Part shown: positions 1-11,345 of the stretch, piece after piece
Layout of the letters: each line of letters starts with the position of its first letter
Numbering within the stretch: position 1 is the first letter of the stretch
Origin: Eublepharis macularius
Lineage: Eukaryota > Chordata > Lepidosauria > Squamata > Eublepharidae
Assembly (NCBI RefSeq): GCF_028583425.1
Contig: NC_072793.1
Span: forward strand, 59,525,028 to 59,589,027
Direction: 5' to 3'
DNA: 64,000 nt
The notes under the pieces: model-generated
Databases searched by the model: none
What the model saw: only the letters and a program-made list of their open reading frames with translations
Told to the model about the DNA's origin: nothing
Program-made: the position numbers and the translations under genes

Positions 1-748
1 CTCTATGGCACTTCTAAATCAAGGAATTTACAGGTATCATATGGCTGCAAGCCCCCAGGGCAATCACGTGTAAGATATAACATGTTATGTAGCTTGGGCC
101 TAGGTTTGCTTCCTGTCTTGAATAGGGCTGACACCAGAAAAGTGCCAAAAAAAGGGAAAAAAAGAAATTGTGTGCATCAGAACATTAATGATATTAGAAT
201 AGGCCTTCTTCATAATGTGTTAAACTAAAGTTGCTTTTTGCAGTTACAGTGAAAAGTATGCTACATTTTCATATTAAATGAAGGAACAGGTGGCTAGCCA
301 ACTGCTCCATGTCTTTAATGGTAATTCAAGAAACAGAACCTAAGGAGGTAATTTTTTTTTCTAGAATGAAGATGACAATTTGGAAACATTTATCCGGCTT
401 AATTTTCAAGTTGTAGTTAAAAGCTCAGAAGAAGGATCAATAAAGGGGCAGCAGGAAAGAGGGGGAGCCTACATTTGTCATAACAGACAATTGCGGTTTG
501 GTAAGTCATGGAAATCCACCATGTACTTGCCATGTGATGATTTACAAAGCACTATAATTAAATCCTCAGGATTGTCCCCCCTCTCCCCCTCTCCCCCTAA
601 TTAAGGGAGGCTACTTGGCTCACCGGAACACTAACTTGCTCATGGTGTAGCCATCAATTTGGCCCAGTCATCCCTTCCTGTCCAAAGATTCTGCCATTCA
701 AGAGGCAAAGGAAAGTAAGAAGTAAACAGAATCCTGGTCAGCTGCTAT
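1..748. other. Non-coding stretch left of the L1 insertion
   Basis: No exon with convincing coding character is visible. The longest open frame (380-604) has low-complexity Ser/Pro content and no recognisable domain. The stretch ends in the first copy of the target duplication of the L1-type insertion that follows. Confidence 0.5.
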
Positions 749-766
749 AAGGACTTCTCAAATCAG
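749..766. repeat. Left target-site duplication of the L1-type insertion
   Basis: The 18-base word AAGGACTTCTCAAATCAG occurs here and again at 2334-2351, directly after the poly-A tail. Its perfect identity on both sides marks the limits of a target-primed insertion and suggests the insertion is young. The first two A bases could partly belong to the poly-A tail on the right side. Confidence 0.92.
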
Positions 767-789
767 GATTCGGTTTCGTTTTCGCAGCC

Positions 790-867
790 ATGTCGGACGC
801 TCCTCTTGGCAGGTCCGAGAAGAAGCGGCCGAGCCGCCTGGCCGGGCGGCTGATCAGCAAAGGTTAG
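790..867 (+). other. Short basic upstream ORF in the L1 leader
   Basis: A 25-codon open frame starting MSDAPLGRSEKKRPSRLAGR lies in the GC-rich leader, 305 bases before the ORF1 start. It ends at TAG, inside GGTTAG, which also looks like a splice donor. It may be a chance upstream ORF, part of the element's own 5' UTR, or the start of a host first exon carried along at the 5' end. No known protein was recognised. Confidence 0.3.
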
Positions 868-1171
868 CCCCCAGACTCTCAGGCAGGGAGTCTGAGGCTG
901 GGGCGCGGCGGGAAGAGCCCTCTGACAGATCGAGGCAGGGGGTAAATTGCCCGTTTGTCCCTATGGAGGCCGGCAGACGAGCGCGGCACCTAGTGTGCTG
1001 CCGGGCTATGGAAAACGGCAAGGAACAGGACTAGGCGAAAGCCTGCAAGTAAGCGAAGCCCTTCTGTTACTACAAGCGTATGTGAGGAGTGGGGGGGTCT
1101 GAAGGTTAGAAGACTCGGATTTCTCCCCCCTCATAGAGTCTCGGAAGATTGGCGGTTCCCCCCCCCCTAAA

Positions 1172-2064
1172 ATGGCAGCGAAAAAGCAGAGTCCTGCTCT
1201 TGGCAAGTCAGTTACGGCTGCCTTGCAGAGGGGCGAGACGCTTGAGGAACTGGTTAAAAGAGCGGTTATGGAAGCCATAAAACCCTTTGTTGACAAGCTG
1301 AATGAAACAGATCAAAGGGTGGGCTTAATTGAAAGCGATGTGAAAGCCATTAAAGAAGCAGCGGGGGGGGGGCAGAGAAGTCTGCCCGGGAAAGTGCGTC
1401 ACTTACGAGAGTAACGAACAGGGAATTAAAGTTGGTGGAAAACCAGCTGATCGGACTGCAAGTGGAGCGAACACAAACCATTTTGCGTCTCCAGAATGTT
1501 AAAGAGGAGGAAAACGAGGATTTGTGGGATCTCGCCTCGGAACTTTTAGCGACACCCGCGAGGGCAACTAAAGAAGAAGTGAAAAGCACCATTTTGGGAG
1601 TCCGTTGGGCATCTTCAAAATATGCAACGAAGCTGCAGCTGCCTCGCGAGATTGTTATCGAGTTTTCATCTAAGAGGGTCCGGGACAGTATCCTATATAA
1701 TTCATACAATGCGGAATTGGACTTTCTGGGAAATAAAGTCAAGATATTGAAGGACGTTCCATTTTCAGTTCGGAAGAGAAGATTTAAGTACAAGAAGTTG
1801 GCAGCTCTTTTGAGGGAACGTGACATAAAGTACAAATGGCTACTCCCGGAAGGAATCGGGTTTAGTTATAAAGATCAAGCTCACAAGATTAATTCGGAAG
1901 ATCAGCTAAGGGATTTTGTGGATAAAAATCCAGAATTTGGACCAGACACCAAGCAAAAAGAAGAGGATCCGAAGCCTGAAGGGAGGGGGGAGGCAATGAG
2001 CGCTCTGGCGGTAGCTGCGCAGAGGGAATTGCGTCCGAGGCCCAGGGGAGGGAAAAAGATTTAA
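1172..2064 (+). pseudogene. L1 ORF1p-like RNA-binding protein, interrupted by one frameshift
   Basis: Two overlapping parts form an ORF1p-like protein. Part one (1172-1414, 80 residues from MAAKKQSPALGK) includes a heptad-like helix (ELVKRAVMEAIKPFVDKLNE). Part two is open from upstream of 1432 to the stop at 2064 and continues the coiled coil (VENQLIGLQVERTQTILRLQ). It then shows the RRM-like core of the Transposase_22 family (ILRLQNVKEEENEDLWDLAS and IVIEFSSKRVRDSILYNSY). The C-terminal domain follows (KYKKLAALLRERDIKYKWLL and SEDQLRDFVDKNPEF, matching human ORF1p 'ILKEKNF..' and 'QMLRDFVTTRP'). The frames meet near a G homopolymer at about 1362-1372, so one inserted or lost G explains the break. 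The rest is undamaged, which fits a recent copy. L1 ORF1p is a trimeric nucleic-acid chaperone that packages the LINE RNA. Confidence 0.82.
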
Positions 2065-2333
2065 TTTGAACTGTAATTTGTAATTTGTATGATCAACCAC
2101 TCCGTCACTACTTTATTAAGCTATTTTTTTACTATGGCAGTATGAAGGGAAAGCATTGAAATGTAGCGTTTAGTGTTTGTAGGTTACCTCCCCCTTTTTT
2201 TCTACCCCCCCCTTCCCTTTCTCTTTTTTCTCCCTTCTTTCCCTTCCCTTGTGCTATTGTAGTCTTTTGTAGTTACTGTCATTGTAGGTTTGTATGTTAG
2301 ATATTGAAAAATAAAAAATTATTAAAAAAAAAA

Positions 2334-2351
2334 AAGGACTTCTCAAATCAG
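2334..2351. repeat. Right target-site duplication of the L1-type insertion
   Basis: Second copy of AAGGACTTCTCAAATCAG, directly after the poly-A tail; identical to 749-766. Confidence 0.92.
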
Positions 2352-2613
2352 CTTGTTGGGGTAACCAAGGGAAGAGGGCTGATATTAGGGCTGGAAGTGG
2401 TGGAAAATTCTATTCCTACCCATCACAATTCTCTTGGGGCATGGTCAATGTATCAGCCCTGAGGTTGGCTGCTGTGCACGCCCCCCCCCCTCCTGAGTCC
2501 CTTAAGAAGTCCCTCCCATTAAGGTCATGGAGGGAGTCCTCTCTGCACAACTTTAGTATTCTCCAGCTAATGTCTAAATGCCAGCAGCAAGTCATAACAG
2601 CTATACTTTCATT

Positions 2614-2826
2614 TGTTGTGGTTGTGTCATTAAGTCACAGCCAACTTATAGTAACCCTACTGAGTTTCTAAGAAACCTTCAGAGATAGTTTGCCATTGCC
2701 TGCCTCTGCGTAGCAGCCTTGACCTTCCTTGGTGGCCCCCCTTCTAAATACTGACCAGGGCCAACCCTGCTTAGCTTCCAAGATCTGAGGAGATTGGGCT
2801 ACCTGGACCATCCAGGTCAGGGTACA
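2614..2826 (-). mobile_element. 5S-rRNA-derived SINE
   Basis: Read on the minus strand, 2731-2801 matches the internal promoter region of vertebrate 5S rRNA: AAGCTAAGCAGGGTTGGCCC corresponds to the A-box region, and the following CTGGTCAGTATTT corresponds to 5S CTGGTTAGTACTT. The rest, down to about 2614, carries a tail also seen in other repeats of this window (GACTTAATGACACAACC-type ending, compare 50740-50800 and 46860-46925). This is the structure of a SINE with a 5S-like head and a LINE-related tail, not a functional 5S gene: the 5S part is incomplete and diverged. Confidence 0.72.
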
Positions 2827-5800
2827 ATCAGAAATATACAGTATATACTCTTTGCTACGGGGAAGGAGTAGACCCCAGGGCCTATTAGCCGATCAAAATC
2901 TTTGATAAAATTCCTTCCCAGTCGTGATAACCATTGACCCCCTATGGATATAGCAAAGGATAGGTAGCCACAACAGAAATAAAATATGAAAATATGGGGT
3001 GGGACAGTGGGCCTTGGCTGAAACAGAGCTCTTGAATGCCAGGTACCTGCAGCCTCTTCCTTTTCAACTTGAGCTGTTGACCAGATAGAAATCTGCAGTC
3101 CTCAAGCCCGCTGACCTCACCTTTCCCCAGCGGCAGCTGACCTGTAGGAGTGGGGAGGCAAAAAACTGCTTGAGAGCCACCTGGCTGATAGGACAGCTAA
3201 TGCTGGGCCCAACTGCCCAGAGTTATCCCCCCTCCACACTCCACTCAGGCACAAATGAGGCTAAAGCTTAAGGCTGAGAGCTAGACATTTGTTGGGTTTT
3301 TCTTCTACCTGCTCTGCCCAGAACCTTTTAAGGAAAAAGGTTAAAAAGCCCAGCTATGGAGCCAACATTCTTTGCTAGAATGCAGCTCTTCCCTGGAGGG
3401 ATGGGGGAGAAAAATCCTGGGCGACATTCTCCGTTTCTCTCTTGCGATTATCTGCTTCCTTATAGAGTTGATAGAGAAAAGACAACACATCAGCTCTAAA
3501 TATTGCTCCTGAAAACCCCCAAAAGAATCAACAAAACTTTTCAAGTCCCCAAAGGATTCAAATCTAGCCAGCTGCTTCCTCAATGTAATTACCAGCTGCT
3601 ATACAATCTGCTGCCACTTGTAGCTCACAAGCTAGTCTCAAATATTATCCTCTCGGAATAAGGCAGCTTTTAAGCCTCAATAAACACATGAGAACTCCAG
3701 GCCTTGGGAGGTGGAGGCTCGTGTCAAGGAAGAAGCAGACCCTAAATCTCCAGAAACCTTAAATGAGGCAATCTGTTGTGATTTCAATTTTTGTTGCAGA
3801 CCACATAGCAACTTTGATATCTAAGGTTGGTGCCCCCACCCCCCGCCAATCAGAATATATGCCTTTATCATAATGGCATGCAAAAGATAACCTGTTACAA
3901 CTTTCTCTGCAGCTGTTACTCTGATTAAATCCCTGCCTGCTGTGCCACCATTAATGGTGTTGTAGGGGTAGGCAACCCTCAGCATACAGGCCCCACAGCA
4001 GCACAACAGACCGTTTTGCTCAGCTCACATGACTGCTTCTCTTCCCAAGCAATAGAAGAGACTCTTTGAGTTGCTAGCAACATGTCTGGGGAAGACAACT
4101 TGAGCAAAAAGCACTGGGCGTGGTATGCCCATCGTCAGCTTCTGGACCTGTGCAGCTGGGATTGATGAGAACTTCTGTGGCACCAGTAATGCCACTGGGG
4201 TTTAGCTTGCTCTCATTTTGTCTACTAAGTTTGCCAACTGGCCAGGGAAAAAATGCCCTGTCCCTTTAATAGAAGTTTAATATGCAGAAATAGGCAGGTG
4301 AAAATTTTCTTGGCATGGAGCTAAATAACATTGCCTGATGTTTGCTGCAGAACCCATTGATGCTAAAGAGATAGCTAGAGGGACCTGTTAAAAAGCAGGC
4401 AACTCTAGTGTCTGACCAAGTATAGCCCTTATCTCCCCCCTCCACCTTTTGTCTTCTGCCATACCAACGTTTTCACAGATACATGTTGTGGCTCTCCCCC
4501 AGCACTCAAGCCCAGAAGTTTGCCTCCTCTGCTCAGTTGGGCGAGAGGAAAAGAAGCCACCTTGCTTTTCAGAGGAGGGAGCAAGAGCCAACTCTGAGCT
4601 TGCATATGACATGAACAACATGTTTTATTGGAATATGAAAACATAACATTAATTTCAAGAAAGGTGTTGCCATAGTAACAAATCATCACAACTGAATGGA
4701 TGCTAATTTGTCAGATGTTTCCCTTGCTATCCTCCCTAGTTCATTTGGGTTTTTGAAGCCTATAGGATGCAATTTTTTTCAGAGAGATTCACGGAGAAAC
4801 AAGCAGTTTGATCATAGACCTATAAATTCTGAACCAAATCTCACGGATCTTAATGAGACTCAGGCCTTATGCATTTAGATATGTGGTTTTGCTCCTTTTC
4901 ATGTAGTAAGTGTGTTGATCTCAATGCTTTCTTACATGATTTTTATGTACTGTAGTTGATATATCCACAAATCTCTCCTATTGACTCAGAGAACCCTCTC
5001 TGGGATGTAACAGCAGAATATTTATTTAGTCTCTGGTGGGTCATCATAAAGCATCTGGCTTTGTAAGTCACATATTGTGCTGGCCTGTACCAAAATGTGC
5101 TTCCAGTATTATGTTTATAATATAGGAGAGCACACATGATGGCATTACCATATAGTGCTTTTCAGTACAGAAGTGCTTTACAATTTTAATCTACTTTTTC
5201 AATATCTCACTGAAGAATATAGGGACAAGCTTGTACATGTTCAACATGAACCAGAGTTATTTGCACACCACATTTACTACTTTAGAACACCCATTCCACA
5301 ATTACACAGTACTCAAGTATCTTCTCTACTCTCTGTATTCGTCATTCTCTCTGTAATACCCTCCAGTGCAATGGCTCTTGAAATAGTGTGTTCTCAAACA
5401 TCAGTCAGCAAACAGGTACCAAGAAGTAGGGACTGTCCCCAGTAAACAGGAGGACCAGTTGGAGTGTATGTAGCATCAGGGAAAGGGTCGGTTGTCATCA
5501 GCAAGTTCTGGTGAAAAATGACCTTTAGAATTTGGGTAAAATGGCACCAATCTCTGGGAAACAATGCCTGTGACACTCCATGCTTGATATTCACACACAA
5601 ACGTTTAAAGAGGCACTTGAAGAATTCCTCCTGTAAGGAAAAAAATCATAATAATTTCAGATCTGGGCTGAGGGGGTGGGGAAGTTAAGCAGGATTGCTT
5701 TTTTCCAAGTAGCACATTACCATTTTGGGATTCTAGCCCATGTGGTTTTGGGAACCATTATTTTCAATGGGGAATGTATATGAGGGTTTGAGGCAGCTGT

Positions 5801-7979
5801 TTATAAAGATAATGGCATCTAATTAGCACAGAACACAGTCCCCCCTCCAATCTAATGGTTCCCTAAGTTTCAAACATATTGAACAAAAGAGTTAGATGTT
5901 ACACAAGCCTCCAAAATAGGCACCTCTTCGCTCAGGCACACTTCTCTCTATTGTTTCTTGAAATGATGGTCAAACAGCAGCCTAGCAGAAAAGCACTAAC
6001 TGGTTTCCAGCATTTTTTTAAAAGTCTGCATTAAAAAGTTTGCATTTATTTCATTTTCCTACTTTAATATGACTCACTGACAATACAAAACATTACCTTT
6101 CCACTAAAAACTCTACTTGTGGTCTGTTCTTTATTTCCTTTCACAAAGCGAGGAAAGCTTCCTTGTTACCTAAGGGGGACTTGGAAGTGATGATGGAGTG
6201 GCTGTTTTTCAATCAAATGAAACCAAATTTGCAGGGGAGTTAGTTCTGTCTGTCCATTAAAGACCCACCCCCTTATTCAAGTTTCAAGTGAATTGAAGCA
6301 AGGGCTCCAGTTCTGTGAATGCCTGAACAAGGTTTCCCAAGGTATCATACTTGCCAAGAAAAAGGGCAGTGCCCCTAAAGTGAAGGGAGGAAAAGAGAAC
6401 TGCAGCTCTCAGCAGGTTATCATCAAAGGCTGGGAGCCACCTGTGCTGCTCCCTTGCAAGGATCCAATTGGAAGGGGGAAATGCCATTACTCTGGAAATC
6501 AGTGGAATCAAAGACAAACTCAAGTGCCTGCTGTAGCCAGCTAGCATCACCCAAGATGAAAAACAACATGGATTGTTCGGGGAGGTGGGTTTCATAATAG
6601 CTAAGAATTCTGGAGTTGCAATACCTCTCCAGGAAATCACTGTAACAACTTAAACCAGCATTTTCTGTGTGTCTGTTCGGCTTGGGAATTTCATAGTACA
6701 CGATCCTAATGAATATTCAAGTATATAGAAAATGTAGATGAGGCCTGTCAACCTCATGGTTCCCAGCTCTCATATGACATCTGTATGGCATCTACTGATT
6801 TGCAAATGATGTCTTTGAAAGTTGAGTTTACCCAGTCCCCATTTTCTCTTTAGTCAAATACCTCACCTGTTTACAATGATGATTTTTCACAATTTAAAAT
6901 GAGCAATATGTCAAGTGATTTTGCGTTTGTCCATTTGGTAGCACTCAGCATTGGAGCTGACCCATACTCACAATTTATTGAATTGCTGGCACTAGAATCA
7001 CTGGCAGGTGCATCTGGATGCTCCACCTGTAACCACTATGAGGAGGGGAGGAATGAAGTTCTGCATTCAAAATGGAGCAGGCCAGTTCACTGCTGTGCAC
7101 CACTCAACTTCCCATAGCTCTTTAAAAGGTTCCCCCCATTTCCTTGCAAAGCTGCACTGCAGCATTACAATGCACCTTGGAGGGAAAGGGGGGCTCTAGA
7201 CCACCAGGGGAGCAATGTGATAACCACAGCAACTATGCTTTTGTGTAGTTGCAATGTGCGGGGGGGGGGTAGACAGTGAGCAGCATGAGAACAGATTCTG
7301 TGGGTGCTGTTCCTGCCGGTTCTTGCACCGCTTGCTACTTCTGCTCAGGTGGGAGCATATTTTCATGCCCCCAAGTGGAACCCTCCTAAATTATTTTTTT
7401 CCCCTAGCAGTTGGCAAATGATGAATGAGAGGGAAGGAAGACAGATGTGGGAATGCAATGTGAGGGCCTGCATGTGTCAAACATTTGCAATACAGTTTAG
7501 GATGATTTTGGAGTGCTGTATAAAAAGTGAGTGTCTTTTTAGTCATATGGGAGTCCTGCTTGCAATTTGCAAACAACAGCAGAGGAGTGCTCACACATCA
7601 TTAATTGCATCCTGCCAGATGTTCAATAAACACCCTGCTTTGTTGCCTGATTAGGGGCTTAATAAGCCCCCAGTGGGACATAATGCAGAGGCCTGACATA
7701 GATAGCACTGTGCAGATGCCCACTGAGTGCTTTAGATACTTTACATTTACTGAGAAAATAACTGCTAATGAACTAATCCTAGGGTTCTAATTGTACATGT
7801 GGATCAACATGCCTTTAATATTCATGTATTAAGTCTCAGAGTAATTAACTTACTTTTCATTAGTGCAAATTGGTACATTGGAATTAATGGTATTAATTAT
7901 CATTTCTGATATTTCACCAGTACTTTATGAGAACTTTATGGTGGAGATCCTTGCCTTGATGGTTTTTGTGACACAGGTA
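2827..7979. other. Intergenic stretch without supported gene
   Basis: Many short open frames exist on both strands, but none has conserved motifs or splice signals in register. About 5750-6290 carries phrases resembling parts of the hAT-like element at 28211-31675 (a 'cccaagtttca..att gaac' phrase, and 'aaatttg' followed by a G-rich run), so an old, decayed relative may lie there. The remainder shows only homopolymer runs and AT-rich unique-looking sequence. Confidence 0.4.
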
Positions 7980-7980
7980 T

Positions 7981-8950
7981 AGTGCAGAGGAGTTAGCCGT
8001 GTTAGTCTGTAGTAGCAAAATCAAAGAGTCCAGTAGCACCTTTAAGACGAACCAATTTTATTGTAGCATAAGCTTTCAAGAATCACAGTTCTCTTCGTCA
8101 GATGCATGGAGGGCAAAAAGAGAAACTGGTCAGATATAGAGGAGGGGGGCAGGGTAGATGCAAACATCTCCTTCTGATATGCAGATCCAAACAGCTCCTC
8201 CTGATGTGGAGATCAGTTTGCTTCTGTAAAGGTTCAGAGGACTTAGCCTTGTTAGTCTGTAGTCGCAAAATCAAAGAGTCCAGCAGCACCTCCAAGACCA
8301 ACCAATTCCACTGCAGCACAAGCCTTCAAGAACCACAGCTCTCCCCGCCAGATGCATCTGACAAAGAGAACTGTGATCCCCAAAAGCCCATGCCAGGTGC
8401 CATTGGACTCCCCCTGACCCCGCCTCTGTAAAGGAAATCAGTTACCTGTGATAATGAGATAACCATTCATAGTCCCTATTCAGTCCCAGCTTGACAGAGT
8501 CAAATTTACATATGAATTCCAATTCAGCAGCTTCCCGTTGGATTTTGTTTTTGAAAGGTTTCTGTTGAACTACAGCGACCTTTAAGTCTTTGATGGAATG
8601 TCCTGGTAGATTGAAGTGTTCTCCCACTGGTTTCTGGACTTTGCCATTTCTAATGTCAGATTTGTGTCCATTTATTCTTTTGCGTAGAGGTTGGCTGGTT
8701 TGTTCAATGTACAGAGCAGATGGGCATTGTTGGCACATGAGGGCATACATCACATTGGAGGATGAGCAGCTGTAAGAGCCAGAGACAGTGTAGTTGATGC
8801 CATTGGGTCCTGTAATTGTATTCCCTGGGTAGATATAAGGGCAGAGCTGACATCTGGGTCTGTTGCAGGGCCTGGTACCTGTACTGGTATAGTGCACAAT
8901 ATTTGACTAGTTTATGCAATATATGAGGTGACAGAGAACTGAAGTAGAAG
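7981..8950 (-). mobile_element. Penelope-like element, 5'-truncated, with a duplicated tail
   Basis: On the minus strand a GIY-YIG endonuclease region (8442-8897) is followed by a 3' tail of about 460 bases. The tail holds two direct copies of a 120-base unit, about 7985-8107 and 8230-8355. Both copies carry the phrases 'gttagtctgtagt.gcaaaatc' and 'agagtccag.agcacct'. The same unit is found in the element at 25825-26165. The upstream edge lies near 8950, so the reverse transcriptase is missing. Assignment to Penelope rests on the C-terminal endonuclease and its Cys cluster. Confidence 0.75.
8442..8897 (-). pseudogene. GIY-YIG endonuclease domain of a Penelope-like element
   Basis: The 151-residue frame starts inside the domain. 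It contains a Cys cluster (PCNRPRCQLCPYI), then CSSSNVMYALMCQQC, then LYIEQTSQPLRKRINGHKSD, a conserved VGEHFNLPGH block, and the ending KLGLNRDYEWLSHYHR. The order CxxxxCxxC, VxYxLxCxxC, YxxxTxxxLxxRxxxH, HF is that of the C-terminal endonuclease in Penelope polyproteins, where it nicks target DNA. The polymerase upstream is absent, so this is a dead fragment. The same C-terminal phrase (GLNRDYEWLS) recurs on the plus strand at about 25930-25980. Confidence 0.78.
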
Positions 8951-11114
8951 ATGGGCTGTACAATTCCAGGCTGCAGGTGAGGGAATACATTATTTGGAGT
9001 TCTTCTACATTAATAATTCCTTGCAAGTGGAAAACTAGCAGTCATGCAAATACCTAGACTAGGCTCTCTCTCAGATGCTTTAAAAAATTACAATATTTTT
9101 TTACATGATGTGCTTTAAAGACTCTCTCTGCCTGGAATCTGAGGTGGTATGGCCCTTTCTATTACTACTTCTACCCCCTCATTCTGTTACTTGTCCAGAC
9201 CAGGCCTAAGTTCCACAGAGCTCAATGACTGTGCATAAGATTGTAGCCTGATCCTATGCAAAGCTGGCTATGATTTCAAGGGGCTTGGGCATAACTGTCT
9301 AGAATTCGCTATTAGGGCACTGGTACAGAGAACAGACTTGCCACCTATTGATGCTGATGCATGAGCCAATGTTGAGGTTTTCACCCCTTCCTCAGAAAAC
9401 TGGAGCGAGTGAATAAGGACCGGTCTTTCCATTTATTCAGCCACTCTCTCTCTATTCATTGGAAGCCTCCTAGATAGACTGTTGATCTCAACCATTACGG
9501 TTGCCCTTATATACTAGGAGCTGCCAAGTGGTTTCCTGAAGATGCTGCATATAGGGCCAAGAGCAGGCAACAATGCAGCTTCGGCAGCTCCCATCCTGCC
9601 CCTTCTCCCATGGCTTTCGTTACCTTTCTTCCCCCACCTACTGTTCAGTAAAGCTGAACGCTATAGCAGGCAGAGGAGACAAGAAGCACGTCGCTTTGGC
9701 TGTGTTGTCTCCTGCTTCCTCATTACTTCATGAGGTCTATGCAGCATGTCCAGGTTATGGCCCTGATGATCCTACTATGCACATGCCTAGAGCCACTGTG
9801 CATGACAAAGAGTACCTGTCAAAATTTCCCCTTCTGCCTATACATAGGAGCATTGCCCTTCTTTGCAGCTAGCTGCTTTATGCTGTGGAGACTGAAGAAT
9901 TAATAAGCTTGTTAGCTGTGTAGGCTTTTCTCTCTAGAAGACAACTGGGTGACTGATACTTTAGCCTTATGATGTGAAATGTGTCATGGGAACACAATTT
10001 TATTTTATTTCCATCTGATGCTTGGAACTGATAACTATACCTTGGTGTGTCTGAAGATTGGTACTTACAACACAACCCTGCTTGTCACTGACTTGTTGAA
10101 TTAGAATTCCCTCCCAAATACATACTGTCCCAATTCAAATACTGCCCTGGTGCCACCAATGGTTCTTGTGTTGTCCTCTCACCCTCTAGTGGTTATTAGA
10201 AGGTAACATTCACTGGTGTAACAGATTTGTTTTAGCTATAGTTTTTTTTTAAATTAAGGTGTTTCTTTATTTAATTGGCGTTCTTTTCCACTCTTTCTCT
10301 GAGGAACTCAAGCAGTCTTCCATTACCCCACCCATATTGAGCCAGAAAGCGAAACACACAAAGACAAGCTTAAATGTTTTTTTTTTGTTCATTTAATCAG
10401 TGAATAAGAAACAGAACTGAAGTACTTCATCCCGCCACGGCCCAATTTCCACACAGGCCATTGGCACTGGAGCACCAACGGGCCTTGCCTGAGCCATGAG
10501 CACGCTCCCTGCCCCTCCTCAGCAGCCCTTTGGCCTTGTTGCCATGGCTGCCAGCAACCTGCTGGCTCAGGCGAGGCCCACCTGCCTTTGACCTCCTCCA
10601 TCATCCTTTACTACCACGGCTGTGTCTGTTGCTGCTTTCTTGCCACTCTAGGGGCCCTGCGGACATGATTGCCACAGGCTGGGCCTTCTGCTACTGCTCC
10701 CCAAGGCAGCCTGCTAAGTTGTGGACGTCTCACTGCTCCCAGGTTATTCCCCCAGGGTCTGGGGGAGGCAGGCTGCTGTTGGGCTCGACACCTGGGTGGG
10801 GAGCCAACATGGGACTGGACACATTAATAATTTTACACACGGACACACATTATCAGTAAAGACTTTAGATACTGTAGTTCTAAGATTTATCATGTATTCG
10901 TTGCTGGTGGCTCCACACACAAAAGTTACTCTACTAGTGTTTCCTAAGACATGTTTGTACATATCTTCTTTTGTTTCCTCCAGGGCCCTGGTGCAAGCCA
11001 CTTGGCATCCAGACACTGCCTGGCTCGAATGACTTACCAAAAGTTTGGCTGGGTCAGTGTGAGTACCAGTGTAGTTCTCTTAAGAAAAAATATGCAAAAT
11101 TGCAATATTTCAGG
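8951..11114. other. Intergenic stretch with a GC-rich island
   Basis: No gene is supported. About 10430-10840 is much richer in G+C than its surroundings and has open frames on both strands of low-complexity type (Gly/Trp/Pro/Cys rich). It has few CpG pairs and no splice or promoter pattern that I can name. Such islands here usually lie inside DNA elements, but I could not find matching inverted ends. Confidence 0.35.
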
Positions 11115-11345
11115 TTGGCAGCCATATTGCTCTGCAGTAGAACAGCAAGATTTGAGTCCTGTAACACCTTCAAGTCGAACATTTTTAGGGTATAAGCATG
11201 CAAGCGTCAAAGCTCCCTTTGTCAGATTCTTTGTATCTGACAAATAACGGTTTAACTCTAAAAAGCTTATACCCTGAAAATTCTTTAGGTATGAAAGTTG
11301 CTACTGGGCTCGAATCCTGTTCTATGCAATGTCTACATTTCAGAG
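11115..11345. repeat. Fold-back repeat, Penelope-tail type
   Basis: The left arm (about 11130-11205, reading '..gtagaacagcaagatttgagtcc..' and 'agggtataagc') is repeated in inverted form at about 11262-11330 ('gcttataccctgaaaattc..' and 'ctcgaatcctgttctatgca'). The centre contains 'aaagctccctttgtcaga', shared with the repeat at 36668-36820. Such self-complementary tails are seen with Penelope-like copies in this window. Confidence 0.55.

Larger units (their letters stand above)
767..2333 (+). mobile_element. ORF1-only L1-type LINE (HAL1-like), with poly-A tail
   Basis: A 1.57-kb insertion bounded by a perfect 18-bp target duplication and ending in a run of A after an AATAAA-like stretch. Inside are a GC-rich leader (767-1171), an L1 ORF1-like reading frame (1172-2064) and a roughly 270-base 3' UTR with a pyrimidine-rich tract (about 2189-2250), as in L1 3' UTRs. 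There is no ORF2: no endonuclease or reverse transcriptase is present, and the 3' UTR follows ORF1 directly. This is the layout of the 'half-L1' (HAL1) elements known from mammals. It could be a lineage of ORF1-only elements or one internally deleted L1 copy. It must have been mobilised by ORF2 from another L1. The family assignment rests on the ORF1 protein; the lack of ORF2 is directly visible. Confidence 0.85.

Noticed and set aside
2731-2801. A 5S rRNA gene
   Set aside because: Only the internal promoter part is present, with several changes, joined to a repeat tail; no T-run terminator at the right place.
10389-11040. GC-rich frames near 10.4-11.0 kb as a host exon
   Set aside because: Both strands are open, composition is low in complexity, and there is no recognisable domain or GT-AG pair in phase.
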